Positions 8,326 to 15,665 of a stretch of 64,000 nt of DNA are shown one piece after another (the stretch's first letter is position 1; every line of letters starts with the position of its first letter). The DNA lies in the NCBI GenBank assembly GCA_035440445.1, contig DAORMJ010000007.1, positions 62,001-126,000 on the forward strand, read 5' to 3'. The notes beneath the pieces are model-generated. The model had not been told where the DNA came from and did not search any database. It saw only the letters and a program-made list of their open reading frames with translations. The position numbers and the translations under genes are program-made. The stretch is from Ga0077548 sp035440445 (GTDB taxonomy: Bacteria; Pseudomonadota; Alphaproteobacteria; Rhizobiales; Xanthobacteraceae).

Positions 8326-9402
8326 ATGGACGTCTCGAATGCATGGCTTGTTTCGCTATGCGGGCTTGCGCTCGGCATCGTCGCCGGCGCGGTAACGCAG
8401 CGCTCGAGACTGTGCTCGTTCGGCGCGATCGAGGACGCCGCGGTCGCCGGCGACACGCGGAGGCTGCGCGTATTCGGCCTCGCGCTCGGCGTCGCGGTTC
8501 TGTTCACGCAATTGCTGATCGTTGCCGGCTATCTGCAACCCGCCAACACCACCTATGTCGCGAGCGCACTCCCGTGGATCGGGCTGATCGCGGGTGGCCT
8601 GATGTTCGGGCTCGGCATGGCGCTGGTCGGCACCTGCAGTTTCGGATCACTGGTTCGCCTCGGCTCCGGCGATCTGCGCAGCCTCGTCGTCATCATTGTT
8701 TTTGCGGCTACCGCGCTAACGGTCCTGCGCGGCGTCTTCGTCGATATCCGGCTCGGCATATTCGAGGCCTGGCCCTTGCGCTTCGGCGCGAAGACCCAGT
8801 CCGACCTGCCTTCCGTATTGGCGCATACGTCCAACACGAACCTCCGTCTGGCACTATCGCTTGCGATTGGCGTTGCCTTGATCGCGCTCGCGTTCATGCA
8901 TCCGAAGCTGCGCAAGTCGCCGCGGCTCCTGATCGCCGGCATCGCATTGGGGCTATGCGTCGGCCTCGGCTGGTTAGCCACCGCAACGCTCATCGACGAG
9001 TTCGCTGCGCCGCAAAGACCGCAGAGCCTTACCTTCGTCGCGCCGGTCGCGCGCCTCCTCTATGGCGCACTGCTTTCGCCCTCGACGCTCATCGAGTTCG
9101 GCGTGTGGAATGTGATCGGCGTTATCTGCGGATCGTGGATTTCCGCGCGCATGGCCAAAGAGTTTCGCTGGGAGGCCTTCGACGACCAGCACGAGATGCG
9201 GCGCCATCTCGGCGGCGCAGCATTGATGGGCGTCGGCGGAATCCTCGCGGGAGGCTGCACCATCGGCCAGGGCCTTACTGCCGGTTCGCTCCTCGCACTG
9301 TCATGGCCGCTCGCCGTCGCCGGTATGATCATCGGCGCCCGGCTCGGTATTGCGGTGCTCTTCGAAGGATCGTTTCGCGGCGTGGTGCGCCGCTTCTTCT
9401 AG
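8326..9402 (+). CDS. YeeE/YedE-family sulfur-compound permease (SoxT-like)
   Basis: 358 residues with around nine or ten hydrophobic membrane segments. Both halves carry the family signature: TQRSRLCSFGAIEDA near residue 25 and GGILAGGCTIGQGLTAGSL near residue 310, with VGTCSFGSLVRLGSG in the middle. The conserved cysteines are thought to pass thiosulfate or sulfur through the channel. Homologues named SoxT occur next to soxR in other sox clusters and have been proposed to move sulfur species or inducer into the cytoplasm. The ATG at 8326 was chosen because upstream in-frame codons fall in soxR and give an unlikely Arg-rich extension. Confidence 0.88.
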   Translation: MDVSNAWLVSLCGLALGIVAGAVTQRSRLCSFGAIEDAAVAGDTRRLRVFGLALGVAVLFTQLLIVAGYLQPANTTYVASALPWIGLIAGGLMFGLGMALVGTCSFGSLVRLGSGDLRSLVVIIVFAATALTVLRGVFVDIRLGIFEAWPLRFGAKTQSDLPSVLAHTSNTNLRLALSLAIGVALIALAFMHPKLRKSPRLLIAGIALGLCVGLGWLATATLIDEFAAPQRPQSLTFVAPVARLLYGALLSPSTLIEFGVWNVIGVICGSWISARMAKEFRWEAFDDQHEMRRHLGGAALMGVGGILAGGCTIGQGLTAGSLLALSWPLAVAGMIIGARLGIAVLFEGSFRGVVRRFF

Positions 9403-9432
9403 CGCGCGTCCGAAAACGCTTCTTTTCATTCG

Positions 9433-9445
9433 TATGTTTATATGT
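9433..9445. promoter_or_regulatory. Second ATAT element in front of soxA
   Basis: On the minus strand this reads ACATATnnnCATA, matching 7428-7440. It lies in the 109-base gap between soxT and soxA, about 67 bases before the soxA start, where a repressor could act on a soxAX promoter. Candidate SoxR site. Confidence 0.45.
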
Positions 9446-9511
9446 ATTCTAATCCTGCCCAACCAATAAGACTCGTTCTAATAAAAGAACTGGGCATGGA
9501 GGAAGCCACCA

Positions 9512-10333
9512 ATGAAATTCGGGCGAATTGTGCTCGCGGTGATCTGTGCGAGCTTTGCGCTGTCCGGCGCATCGATCGCGCAAGACGACGCGGAAAAGGC
9601 GATCGAGCAGTACCGTAAGAAGCTGAAGGAAGACCCTTGGAGCAATCCGGGGCTGCTCGATGCGGATCGCGGCGAAGTCTTATGGAAGACCCCGCGCGGT
9701 CCGAAGAACGTCTCGCTCGAACAATGCGATCTCGGCAAAGGTCCCGGCGTCGTTGATGGCGCTTTCGCGGAGTTGCCGCGCTTCTTTGAAGACGCCGGCA
9801 AGGTCATGGATGTCGAGACCAGAATTCTCTGGTGCATGGTGAAGTTGCAGGGCTTCAATCACGCCGACCTCGTCAAAAACCCGCACCCCTCCGGCGGCAA
9901 GCCGGTCAAGGAGCTCGGTGCCATCGCGACATATGTCGCGAACAAATCCAACGGCATGAAGTTCGCCGCCAAGCTCGACACGCCGCAGGCGAAACCTGTC
10001 GTGAAGCTCGGCGAAGAACTGTTCAACCGCCGCTCCGGTCCGTTCGATTTCTCCTGCGCAAGCTGTCATTCGAACCCCGGCCAGCGCATTCGCCTGCAGG
10101 CGCTGCCGCACCTCTCCGATCCGAAAGAGGCACGGATCGCCGTCGGTGAGTGGCCGGGCTATCGCGTGTCCAGCAGCCACGTCATGACGATGCAGCATCG
10201 CGTTTTCGACTGCTACTGGCAGATGCGCATGCCGCGCGTCGAACTCGGCTCGGACGCGACGGTCGCCATCATCGCCTATCTCACCAAGCAAGCTGAAGGC
10301 GGCGAAATCACCGCTCCCAGCATCAAGCGCTGA
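9512..10333 (+). CDS. soxA: SoxA, heme c catalytic subunit of SoxXA (single CxxCH form)
   Basis: 273 residues with a signal peptide ending at about ASIAQD (residue 25). One heme site CASCHSNPGQRIRLQ lies at 182-186. The active-site cysteine Cys234 is in FDCYWQMRMPRVELG, the conserved SoxA catalytic motif. The N-terminal domain keeps Cys72 and Cys108 but no CxxCH, so it probably has a disulfide where diheme SoxA has its first heme. SoxXA joins thiosulfate to the SoxY cysteine. Here soxA precedes soxX, the reverse of the common order. Promoter and candidate operator lie just upstream. Confidence 0.95.
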   Translation: MKFGRIVLAVICASFALSGASIAQDDAEKAIEQYRKKLKEDPWSNPGLLDADRGEVLWKTPRGPKNVSLEQCDLGKGPGVVDGAFAELPRFFEDAGKVMDVETRILWCMVKLQGFNHADLVKNPHPSGGKPVKELGAIATYVANKSNGMKFAAKLDTPQAKPVVKLGEELFNRRSGPFDFSCASCHSNPGQRIRLQALPHLSDPKEARIAVGEWPGYRVSSSHVMTMQHRVFDCYWQMRMPRVELGSDATVAIIAYLTKQAEGGEITAPSIKR

Positions 10334-10349
10334 TACGGGAGCATCAAAC

Positions 10350-10961
10350 ATGCGTAACCTCCGCAACGCTGCCGTTTTGACGCTTCTCGCCTTTGCCGCT
10401 CCGAGCGCGCTCGCGCAGCAGGCAGTGCCTACGGCGGACGCCGCGATTGCAGCGGCCTTCGCCGCAGCACCCGCCGACTGGAAGGACCGGCTCACACCCG
10501 ACGAAACGATGAGGGTGTGCTCCGAGCACAAGAACAATCCTCCGGCGAAAGAAGCCGAGGCAATCCAGAAACGCGCACTGGCCGCGATCGAATATCCAGC
10601 AGACGGCAAGTTTCTCGGCGACTGGAAGAAGGGCGAGTCGCTCGCGCAATCCGGCTACGGCCTGCGTTTCAGCGACTATCCACCCGCACGCCAGAACGGC
10701 GGCAACTGTTATGCCTGCCACCAGCTCGCTGCGCGCGAGCTCAGCTTCGGCACCATTGGACCGAGCTTGTTGAACTACGGCAAGCTGCGCGACTTCAAGG
10801 AGTCGGAAGTGAAGGCGCTTTACGAGCGCATCTATAATTCACAGGCCAGCCTGCCCTGCTCCAACATGCCCCGCTTCGGCGCAAACAAGATCCTGACGAT
10901 CGACCAGATCAAGGATATCGTGGCGCTGTTGATGAGCCCCGACAGCCCGGTCAACAAGTAA
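10350..10961 (+). CDS. soxX: SoxX, cytochrome c subunit of SoxXA
   Basis: 203 residues with a signal peptide ending SALAQQ (about 23). The heme site NCYACHQLA is at 119-127, and Met173 in PCSNMPRFGANK is the expected sixth ligand. An extra N-terminal domain of roughly 75 residues contains Cys57, and Cys170 stands before the Met; these two may form a disulfide. SoxX takes electrons from SoxA during coupling of thiosulfate to SoxY. It follows soxA by 16 bases and is co-transcribed with it. Confidence 0.94.
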   Translation: MRNLRNAAVLTLLAFAAPSALAQQAVPTADAAIAAAFAAAPADWKDRLTPDETMRVCSEHKNNPPAKEAEAIQKRALAAIEYPADGKFLGDWKKGESLAQSGYGLRFSDYPPARQNGGNCYACHQLAARELSFGTIGPSLLNYGKLRDFKESEVKALYERIYNSQASLPCSNMPRFGANKILTIDQIKDIVALLMSPDSPVNK

Positions 10962-10964
10962 GCC

Positions 10965-10984
10965 GCGGCCGGGCAACCGGCCGC
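10965..10984 (+). other. GC-rich stem-loop just after soxX
   Basis: Perfect 8-bp stem 10965-10972 / 10977-10984 closed by a GCAA (GNRA) tetraloop, starting 4 bases after the soxX stop. No T run follows, so it looks like an mRNA-stabilising or processing hairpin rather than a terminator. The rest of the gap before the dsrE-like gene (to 11081) holds a second weaker GC-rich stem around 11004-11030. Confidence 0.5.
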
Positions 10985-11081
10985 TCCACCGCTTGACGCC
11001 AGTTCGGCCTCACCCATCGGGTGCGGGCCGGATTGGCATTTCTAAATTCGCAGAACCCAAGATGTCGAGAAGGAGTCCGAT

Positions 11082-11591
11082 ATGAAAAACCGGCGCGAAG
11101 TCTTCGGAACATTGATCGGTACCGGCGCGGTACTGGCGGCAGGCTCCGCCGCCGCAAACCCTGTCGCGCTCGACCTTGCGGGCCTGAAGCGCGACACCGA
11201 CCTCGCCTGTCTCTATCACTGCGACTTCGGCGATCCCGCGCGCTTCTCGCAGATGCTGCAGAACATGCTGAACCACTACTCGGCCTACGACTTCGACCCG
11301 CTGAAACTGAAGCTCGTCATCGTCGCGCATGGCGCCGGCATCAAGTTCTTCCTTGAAGATCTTAGCGGCACGCAATGGGAGAAAGAGACCATCGACCCGG
11401 ACATCTACAAGCGCTTTACCGGGCTGACCAAGTATGGCGTCGAGGCTTATCTCTGCCGTATCACCTATCAGCGGCTGAAGATCGATCCCGCCAAAACGCG
11501 CAAGGACGCTTTCCTGAAGTTCGTCCCGTCCGGCGTTGCAACAGTCGGCGAATTGCAGGCCAAGGGATTCAGCTATCTGAAAGTCGGCTAG
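11082..11591 (+). CDS. Secreted DsrE-family protein, possible sulfur carrier
   Basis: 169 residues. An N-terminal leader with NRREVFGTLIGTGAVLAAG (residues 3-21) resembles a Tat signal. The DsrE/DsrF-like fold follows: KLKLVIVAHGAGIKFFL near residues 77-93 and GVEAYLCRITYQRL near 119-132, whose cysteine stands where sulfur-carrying DsrE-family proteins have theirs. DsrE-like proteins bind and pass sulfur in the cytoplasm; a secreted form at the end of a soxAX unit suggests a role with extracytoplasmic polysulfide. That role is inferred. A good ribosome site (AAGGAG) precedes the ATG. Confidence 0.82.
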   Translation: MKNRREVFGTLIGTGAVLAAGSAAANPVALDLAGLKRDTDLACLYHCDFGDPARFSQMLQNMLNHYSAYDFDPLKLKLVIVAHGAGIKFFLEDLSGTQWEKETIDPDIYKRFTGLTKYGVEAYLCRITYQRLKIDPAKTRKDAFLKFVPSGVATVGELQAKGFSYLKVG

Positions 11592-11604
11592 GCTTCCGCT
11601 TCGC

Positions 11605-12105
11605 CTAGAAATCCAGCTTGTCGCGGATTGCCTCGATGCCGGCCTTTGCGCAGGCCGCATCGGCGTCGCCTCCCGGCGCGCCGGACACGCCCACCGCGCC
11701 GACCAGCGCTCCGCTTGCCTCGACCAGCACACCGCCGCCGACGATCACGACGCCCGGCAGGTTGCGGATCGCAGCCTGTGGCGAACCCGCCTCGGTGCCG
11801 GTGACGAGATCATGCGTGTTGGTGCGGAAACTTGCCGCCGTATAGGCTTTCCCGATCGCGGTCGTCACCGTATGCGAACCGGCGAAGCGGTCGCGCAACA
11901 GCACCTGCACAACACCGAAGCGGTCCGTCACCGCGACCGAGATCTGATAGCCGCGCTTCTGGCAGTCCGCGAGTGTCGCGCGGGCAAGCTCAAGCGCGGT
12001 GGCCGGGCTGAGCGTCTTGTGCGTCACCAACGCGTCCTCCGCAGCCGCAGGCAGCACGCCAGCAAACGACAGCGCAAGAATTCCAGCGAGCACGGACTTT
12101 CTCAT
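11605..12105 (-). CDS. Secreted GlcG/HbpS-like (DUF336) heme-binding family protein
   Basis: 166 residues. A signal peptide ends about LPAAAED (residue 23). The body is the GlcG/HbpS fold: ALELARATLADCQKRGYQIS at the start, then VVQVLLRDRFAGSHTVTTA, and a Gly-rich LPGVVIVGGGVLVEASG near 125. Members bind heme or cobalamin, but many have no known role. The start at 12105 gives a clean signal peptide. It is convergent with the dsrE-like gene and 13 bases from it. Upstream is the terminator of the next operon, so it is probably transcribed on its own. Confidence 0.85.
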   Translation of the reverse strand: MRKSVLAGILALSFAGVLPAAAEDALVTHKTLSPATALELARATLADCQKRGYQISVAVTDRFGVVQVLLRDRFAGSHTVTTAIGKAYTAASFRTNTHDLVTGTEAGSPQAAIRNLPGVVIVGGGVLVEASGALVGAVGVSGAPGGDADAACAKAGIEAIRDKLDF

Positions 12106-12251
12106 GACCACTCCCTTCCCGCTTTTCACGCGGCAATCAATACTTGGACAGCGTAACGCGGCCTGCCAAAAAAGCGAGCGTAGAAATACCGCGCTGATGC
12201 TCGCGCCCTCTCGCAGCGAAGCTGTCCGCACGAGGCATTGGCGGTCTCGTG

Positions 12252-12291
12252 CAAAAGAAAACGGCGGAACGAGCAACTGCTCATTCCGCCG
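12252..12291 (-). terminator. Rho-independent terminator after the yciI-like gene
   Basis: Inverted repeat 12262-12274 / 12279-12291, a 13-bp stem with one mismatch and loop AACT. On the minus strand it is followed by TTTTCTTTT. It lies about 42 bases after the yciI-like stop and marks the 3' end of the long minus-strand run that begins at 20422. Confidence 0.85.
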
Positions 12292-12332
12292 CCAAACGCA
12301 AAAGACTCCCGACCGTAACGATCGAGCGACAC

Positions 12333-12626
12333 TCAGGCGCGCAAGGTCACCTTGCACGGCTTGATTTCGACCGAAGCGAAAATTCCCGCCGCGGCGAACG
12401 GGTCGCCAGCAACGAATTGCTCTACCGCAGCACGGTCCGCCGCACGAACGATTAGGAACGTGCCGGCCGAGTTCTTGTCGTCGGCGGTCAAAGGACCGCC
12501 AACGTCGATCTGCACGTTGGCATGCGCCTGCTTGAGATAAGCGATGTGCGCCTCGCGGTTTTGGGTACGAAGGTCTTCGGCGCCTTTTTTGTCATGCGCG
12601 ACGACCAGAAACGATAACTCCGACAT
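12333..12626 (-). CDS. YciI-like protein (YCII domain)
   Basis: 97 residues covering one YCII domain: the N-terminal strand LSFLVVAHDKKGAEDLR, then REAHIAYLKQAHANVQIDVGGPLTADD and PFAAAGIFASVEIKPCKV. The conserved His/Asp pattern (R-x-x-H-x-x-Y-L, and D-P-F) is present. YciI-type proteins resemble muconolactone isomerases and some act as small hydrolases or dehydrochlorinases in aromatic catabolism; the activity here is unknown. It is the last gene of the ABC-transporter/molybdenum-hydroxylase run, 18 bases after the ATPase gene. Confidence 0.87.
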   Translation of the reverse strand: MSELSFLVVAHDKKGAEDLRTQNREAHIAYLKQAHANVQIDVGGPLTADDKNSAGTFLIVRAADRAAVEQFVAGDPFAAAGIFASVEIKPCKVTLRA

Positions 12627-12644
12627 TGCTATTTCACTTTCTTA

Positions 12645-13409
12645 TCAGGCCATGCGCTTTTCGCCGGCCAGCACTTCGATGATTTTCTCGCGGAGCACGG
12701 CCTTCTCCTGCTCCGTAGTGTCCTTGCTCAACCGTGCCTCGAACGCAATCTTCGCCGGGCGATGGAAAACGACGATGCGATCGCCGATCTCAAGCGCTTC
12801 GTTGATCGAATGCGTGATGAAGAGCGCGGTATTGTGGTTCTGCTTGGTGATCCGCACGAACTCCGCACGCAGGTCACGCGCAGTCATTTCGTCGAGCGCG
12901 GAAAACGGCTCGTCGCAGAGCAAGAGTTCCGGTTGCACGGCGAAGGCACGGGCCAGCGACACGCGCTGACGCATGCCGCCCGAGAGCGCATGCGGATAGT
13001 CGTTCTCATGCGCCGAAAGACCCAGTCGCGCGAGCCAACCCTTGGCAATCTCGACCGACTCCTGCTTCGGCCGGTCGAGAATTTCGAGGCCGAGAAGGAC
13101 GTTATCGAGCGCCGTGCGCCACGGCATCAAGCGATCGTTCTGAAACACGATGCCGATGCGTCCACGGAAATATTCGAAGTCCGTGAACGGGTCGTGACCG
13201 TTCGTCCGCACGGTACCGCTGGTCGGCGCGATGAGGCCGGACAGCAGGTTGAACATCGTGGACTTGCCGCAGCCGGTTTTCCCGAGCACGGCGACGATCT
13301 CGCCCTTCGCAACATTGAACGTGAGATCGTCGACCGCGACGAAATTGCCGCTGTCGTTCTGGCTGCGGAACGTCTTCCTGACGTTGGTGAACTCAACAAC
13401 GTTCGTCAT
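12645..13409 (-). CDS. NitT/TauT-type ABC transporter ATP-binding protein
   Basis: 254 residues. Walker A GKTGCGKST at 43-51, Q-loop FQNDRLMPWRTALDN, signature LSGGMRQRVSLARA, Walker B LLLCDEPFSALD and the switch His in ALFITHSINEAL are all present. The ALFITHSINEALEIGDR and MPWRTALDN regions are characteristic of the nitrate/sulfonate/taurine subfamily. It powers import by the permease whose gene it overlaps (ATG/stop sharing at 13409). Substrate is unknown; the linked hydroxylase suggests an aromatic or heterocyclic acid. Confidence 0.93.
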   Translation of the reverse strand: MTNVVEFTNVRKTFRSQNDSGNFVAVDDLTFNVAKGEIVAVLGKTGCGKSTMFNLLSGLIAPTSGTVRTNGHDPFTDFEYFRGRIGIVFQNDRLMPWRTALDNVLLGLEILDRPKQESVEIAKGWLARLGLSAHENDYPHALSGGMRQRVSLARAFAVQPELLLCDEPFSALDEMTARDLRAEFVRITKQNHNTALFITHSINEALEIGDRIVVFHRPAKIAFEARLSKDTTEQEKAVLREKIIEVLAGEKRMA

Positions 13410-14176
13410 TACGCCCGCTCCGACACCGCGCGATAGCGCAGGAAGTGATTTTCGAGGAAGGTCAGGATCTGCTGCATGACGATCACGAACAGGACGAGTT
13501 GAAGCGTCCAGGCGATCGCGCCCGCCATATCGAACAGTTGCTGCTGGCGAAGGAGTTGATAGCCCACGCCCCCGGTCGCGCCGACAAGCTCGGCCACCAC
13601 CACGACGCGCGCAGCGTTACCGAGATTGACCCGCCACGCCGTAATGATGTCGGGGATCAAAGTCGGCACGAACAACATGCGGAAGAGCTGCATGCGCCGC
13701 GGACGGAACGACAGCACCATTTCGTAGAGGTCCTTGGACATCGAACGAATTGCGCCGAGGATCTGGAACGTGAAGGCCGGCAGCGTCGTCATCAACATGA
13801 TGAAGAAGATGCGGAATTCGACGCCGTGGAACCAGATGATCGCGATCACCACCCATGACAGCGCGGGAATGCCCTGCAGGAACGTGAGGATCGGCGAGAT
13901 GAAGTTCTCGAGCGTGCGCGAGGCGTAGAGCAGAAGCGCAAGTACGCCGCCGAGGATGAAGGCTCCCATCAAGCCGCCGAAGATGCGGCCCGAGGTCATC
14001 AGCACGTCGAGAAACATCGTCCAGGACGTGAGGATGTCCCAGACATATTTCGCAATGTCCGTAACCGGCGGAAACAGGAACGGCGGAAAGAAAAGTGACG
14101 CGAGCTGCCAGACGGCAGCCAGCCCGATGAGGCTGACGGCCGCCTGGATGGCGCGTTTGCTGATTCCGAACGACAT
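13409..14176 (-). CDS. NitT/TauT-type ABC transporter permease
   Basis: 255 residues, about six membrane segments of the BPD_transp_1 fold. The cytoplasmic loop EMVLSFRPRRMQLFRMLFVP followed by TLIPDIITAWRVNLGNAA is the EAA loop that contacts the ATPase. Its start codon shares one base with the stop of the binding-protein gene (TAATG), and its stop overlaps the ATPase start. Inner-membrane channel of the importer. Confidence 0.92.
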   Translation of the reverse strand: MSFGISKRAIQAAVSLIGLAAVWQLASLFFPPFLFPPVTDIAKYVWDILTSWTMFLDVLMTSGRIFGGLMGAFILGGVLALLLYASRTLENFISPILTFLQGIPALSWVVIAIIWFHGVEFRIFFIMLMTTLPAFTFQILGAIRSMSKDLYEMVLSFRPRRMQLFRMLFVPTLIPDIITAWRVNLGNAARVVVVAELVGATGGVGYQLLRQQQLFDMAGAIAWTLQLVLFVIVMQQILTFLENHFLRYRAVSERA

Positions 14177-15165
14177 TACTTCAACGGCTTCGAATAGACC
14201 GAGCCTTCAGACGGCATGGTCTTGAGATAGCCGTTCTCCATGCCGGCCTTGTACACCGCGTCGATCAGCTTGCGCTGTTCGGCAGCGCCCACGACGTTCA
14301 TGCCGAGGCGCTCATTGGCGCGGATCAGCGAGGCGAGCGACTTCTGGTCTTCGGGCGAGGCTTTCGGCGAGATAAGAGCCGCGGCCTTTTCCGGGTTCTT
14401 CTGCACCCACTCAGCGGCTTCCTTATACGTCCGGTAGAGGCGTGCGACTGCGTCCGGGTTCGCGGCGACCCAGTCGGCATGGGCTGCAACGCCGAGATAC
14501 GGAATCTCGGTGCCGCCGGAGAACTGCTTCCAGGTTTCGGCAAGCTTCAGGTCGAGCGTGCGGATCGTGGACTTCTTGGCGAGGAGCAGCGTATAGGCCG
14601 GCTCCCAGAGCTGGATCGCATCCGCGCGGTCGGCAAGCGCGTAACCGACGAGGCCCGGGGTCGCGGTGTTCACGACCTTGATCTTGGACACGTCCACGCC
14701 CTGCTTGCGCGCGAAGAATTCGAACATGTTGTAGTTCGTGGTGCCGCGCGCCGCGGCGAGTTCCTTGCCTTCGAGGTCTTTGAGCGTCTTCACGTTGTCG
14801 CGCGAAGTGACGACGGCGCCCCAGAAATCGAACAGGTTGAAGAGATACGTCACCTTCAGGCCGCGCGTATCGGCGAGACCGACGGTGAGCAAGGCGGCGC
14901 TGCCGCCGATCTTGAACTCGCCCGAATTGAACTGCGTCGCGTAAGCGTCCGGCGTGCGCTCATGGAAGGTGATGTTCAGGCCGTTCTTTGCGTCCAGCTT
15001 CTGGTCCTTGATGATCGGCGGCAGGAATGCGCCGAGCGACGGCGCGCCGAACACGACAATCGACAGATCGATCGGAGCCTGCGCGGCTGCCGGAGCGGAC
15101 GAAAGTCCTGCGATCATGCTTGCGGCGAGCGCCGCAGACGACAACTTTCTGACTAGGTTTTTCAT
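14176..15165 (-). CDS. NitT/TauT-type ABC transporter periplasmic substrate-binding protein
   Basis: 329 residues from MKNLVRKLSSA; the GGAAGG ribosome site lies 11 bases before this ATG and too close to the ATG three codons earlier. The signal peptide ends APAAAQAP (about residue 29). The mature part is a two-lobe binding protein of the NMT1/SsuA type (VVFGAPSLGAFLPPII, then LKDLEGKELAAARGTTNYN). In this family such proteins bind organic anions such as aliphatic or aromatic sulfonates, carboxylates or thiamine precursors. It leads the three ABC genes and sits directly after the coxG-like gene. Confidence 0.9.
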   Translation of the reverse strand: MKNLVRKLSSAALAASMIAGLSSAPAAAQAPIDLSIVVFGAPSLGAFLPPIIKDQKLDAKNGLNITFHERTPDAYATQFNSGEFKIGGSAALLTVGLADTRGLKVTYLFNLFDFWGAVVTSRDNVKTLKDLEGKELAAARGTTNYNMFEFFARKQGVDVSKIKVVNTATPGLVGYALADRADAIQLWEPAYTLLLAKKSTIRTLDLKLAETWKQFSGGTEIPYLGVAAHADWVAANPDAVARLYRTYKEAAEWVQKNPEKAAALISPKASPEDQKSLASLIRANERLGMNVVGAAEQRKLIDAVYKAGMENGYLKTMPSEGSVYSKPLK

Positions 15166-15211
15166 GATTCTCATAACCTTCCCTGTGCCTAAGTGAAGTG
15201 TAGTTCGCAGC

Positions 15212-15664
15212 TTAAGACGCTGCTTTTTGAATCTCTCCACGGAATGCCGTGAAGAACTTGCCGATCAGATGCTTGGCAACGCCTTTGAGAATGCGCTGTC
15301 CAACACCTGCAACGAGACCGCCGACATCGCCGGTGCCTTCGTATTTCATGACGACCTGCCCGTCTTCTTCGCGAAGCTCGAAGATCGCGTCGCCTTTTCC
15401 CGTGCCGAGCGTGCCCGAACCCTCGACCTGGATGCGGCAGCGCGACGGCGGCGTCTTGTCCGAAAGGCCGATCGCGCCTTCCATGGTGCCGCCGACCGAG
15501 GCGACTTTCAGGTTCAGTTCGATCTTGTACTGATCGGGTCCGGTTTCGATCATCGCCTTGCAACCGGGAATGCAGCGCTGCAGGACAGCGGGGTCATTCA
15601 CCATGGTCCAGACCTGATCGATGCCTGCGTCAAAGCGTTCTTCGCCGCCAATCTCGAGTTTCAC
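15212..15664 (-). CDS. CoxG-like SRPBCC-domain protein
   Basis: 150 residues. The GTG at 15664 was chosen because AGCAGG lies 6 bases upstream and it sits just past the amidohydrolase stop; an ATG at 15700 would overlap that gene by 35 bases. The sequence matches the CoxG/CO-dehydrogenase subunit G family: RFDAGIDQVWTMVNDPAVLQ, CIPGCKAM, GTGDVGGLVAGVGQRILKG. In Oligotropha, CoxG is involved in membrane anchoring of the Mo enzyme. Here it probably serves the CoxLSM-type hydroxylase encoded upstream; that is inference. Confidence 0.9.
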   Translation of the reverse strand: MKLEIGGEERFDAGIDQVWTMVNDPAVLQRCIPGCKAMIETGPDQYKIELNLKVASVGGTMEGAIGLSDKTPPSRCRIQVEGSGTLGTGKGDAIFELREEDGQVVMKYEGTGDVGGLVAGVGQRILKGVAKHLIGKFFTAFRGEIQKAAS

Positions 15665-15665
15665 G

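Noticed and set aside
11588..11608. CTAGGC...GCCTAG inverted repeat between the convergent dsrE-like and GlcG-like genes as a bidirectional terminator.
   Set aside because: The arms are largely the two stop codons and flanking bases; the stem is only 6 bp and no T run follows on either strand.
12106..12332. Additional small gene in the gap between GlcG-like and YciI-like genes.
   Set aside because: The frames there are short and without family resemblance; the gap is explained by the terminator at 12252-12291 and the GlcG-like leader.
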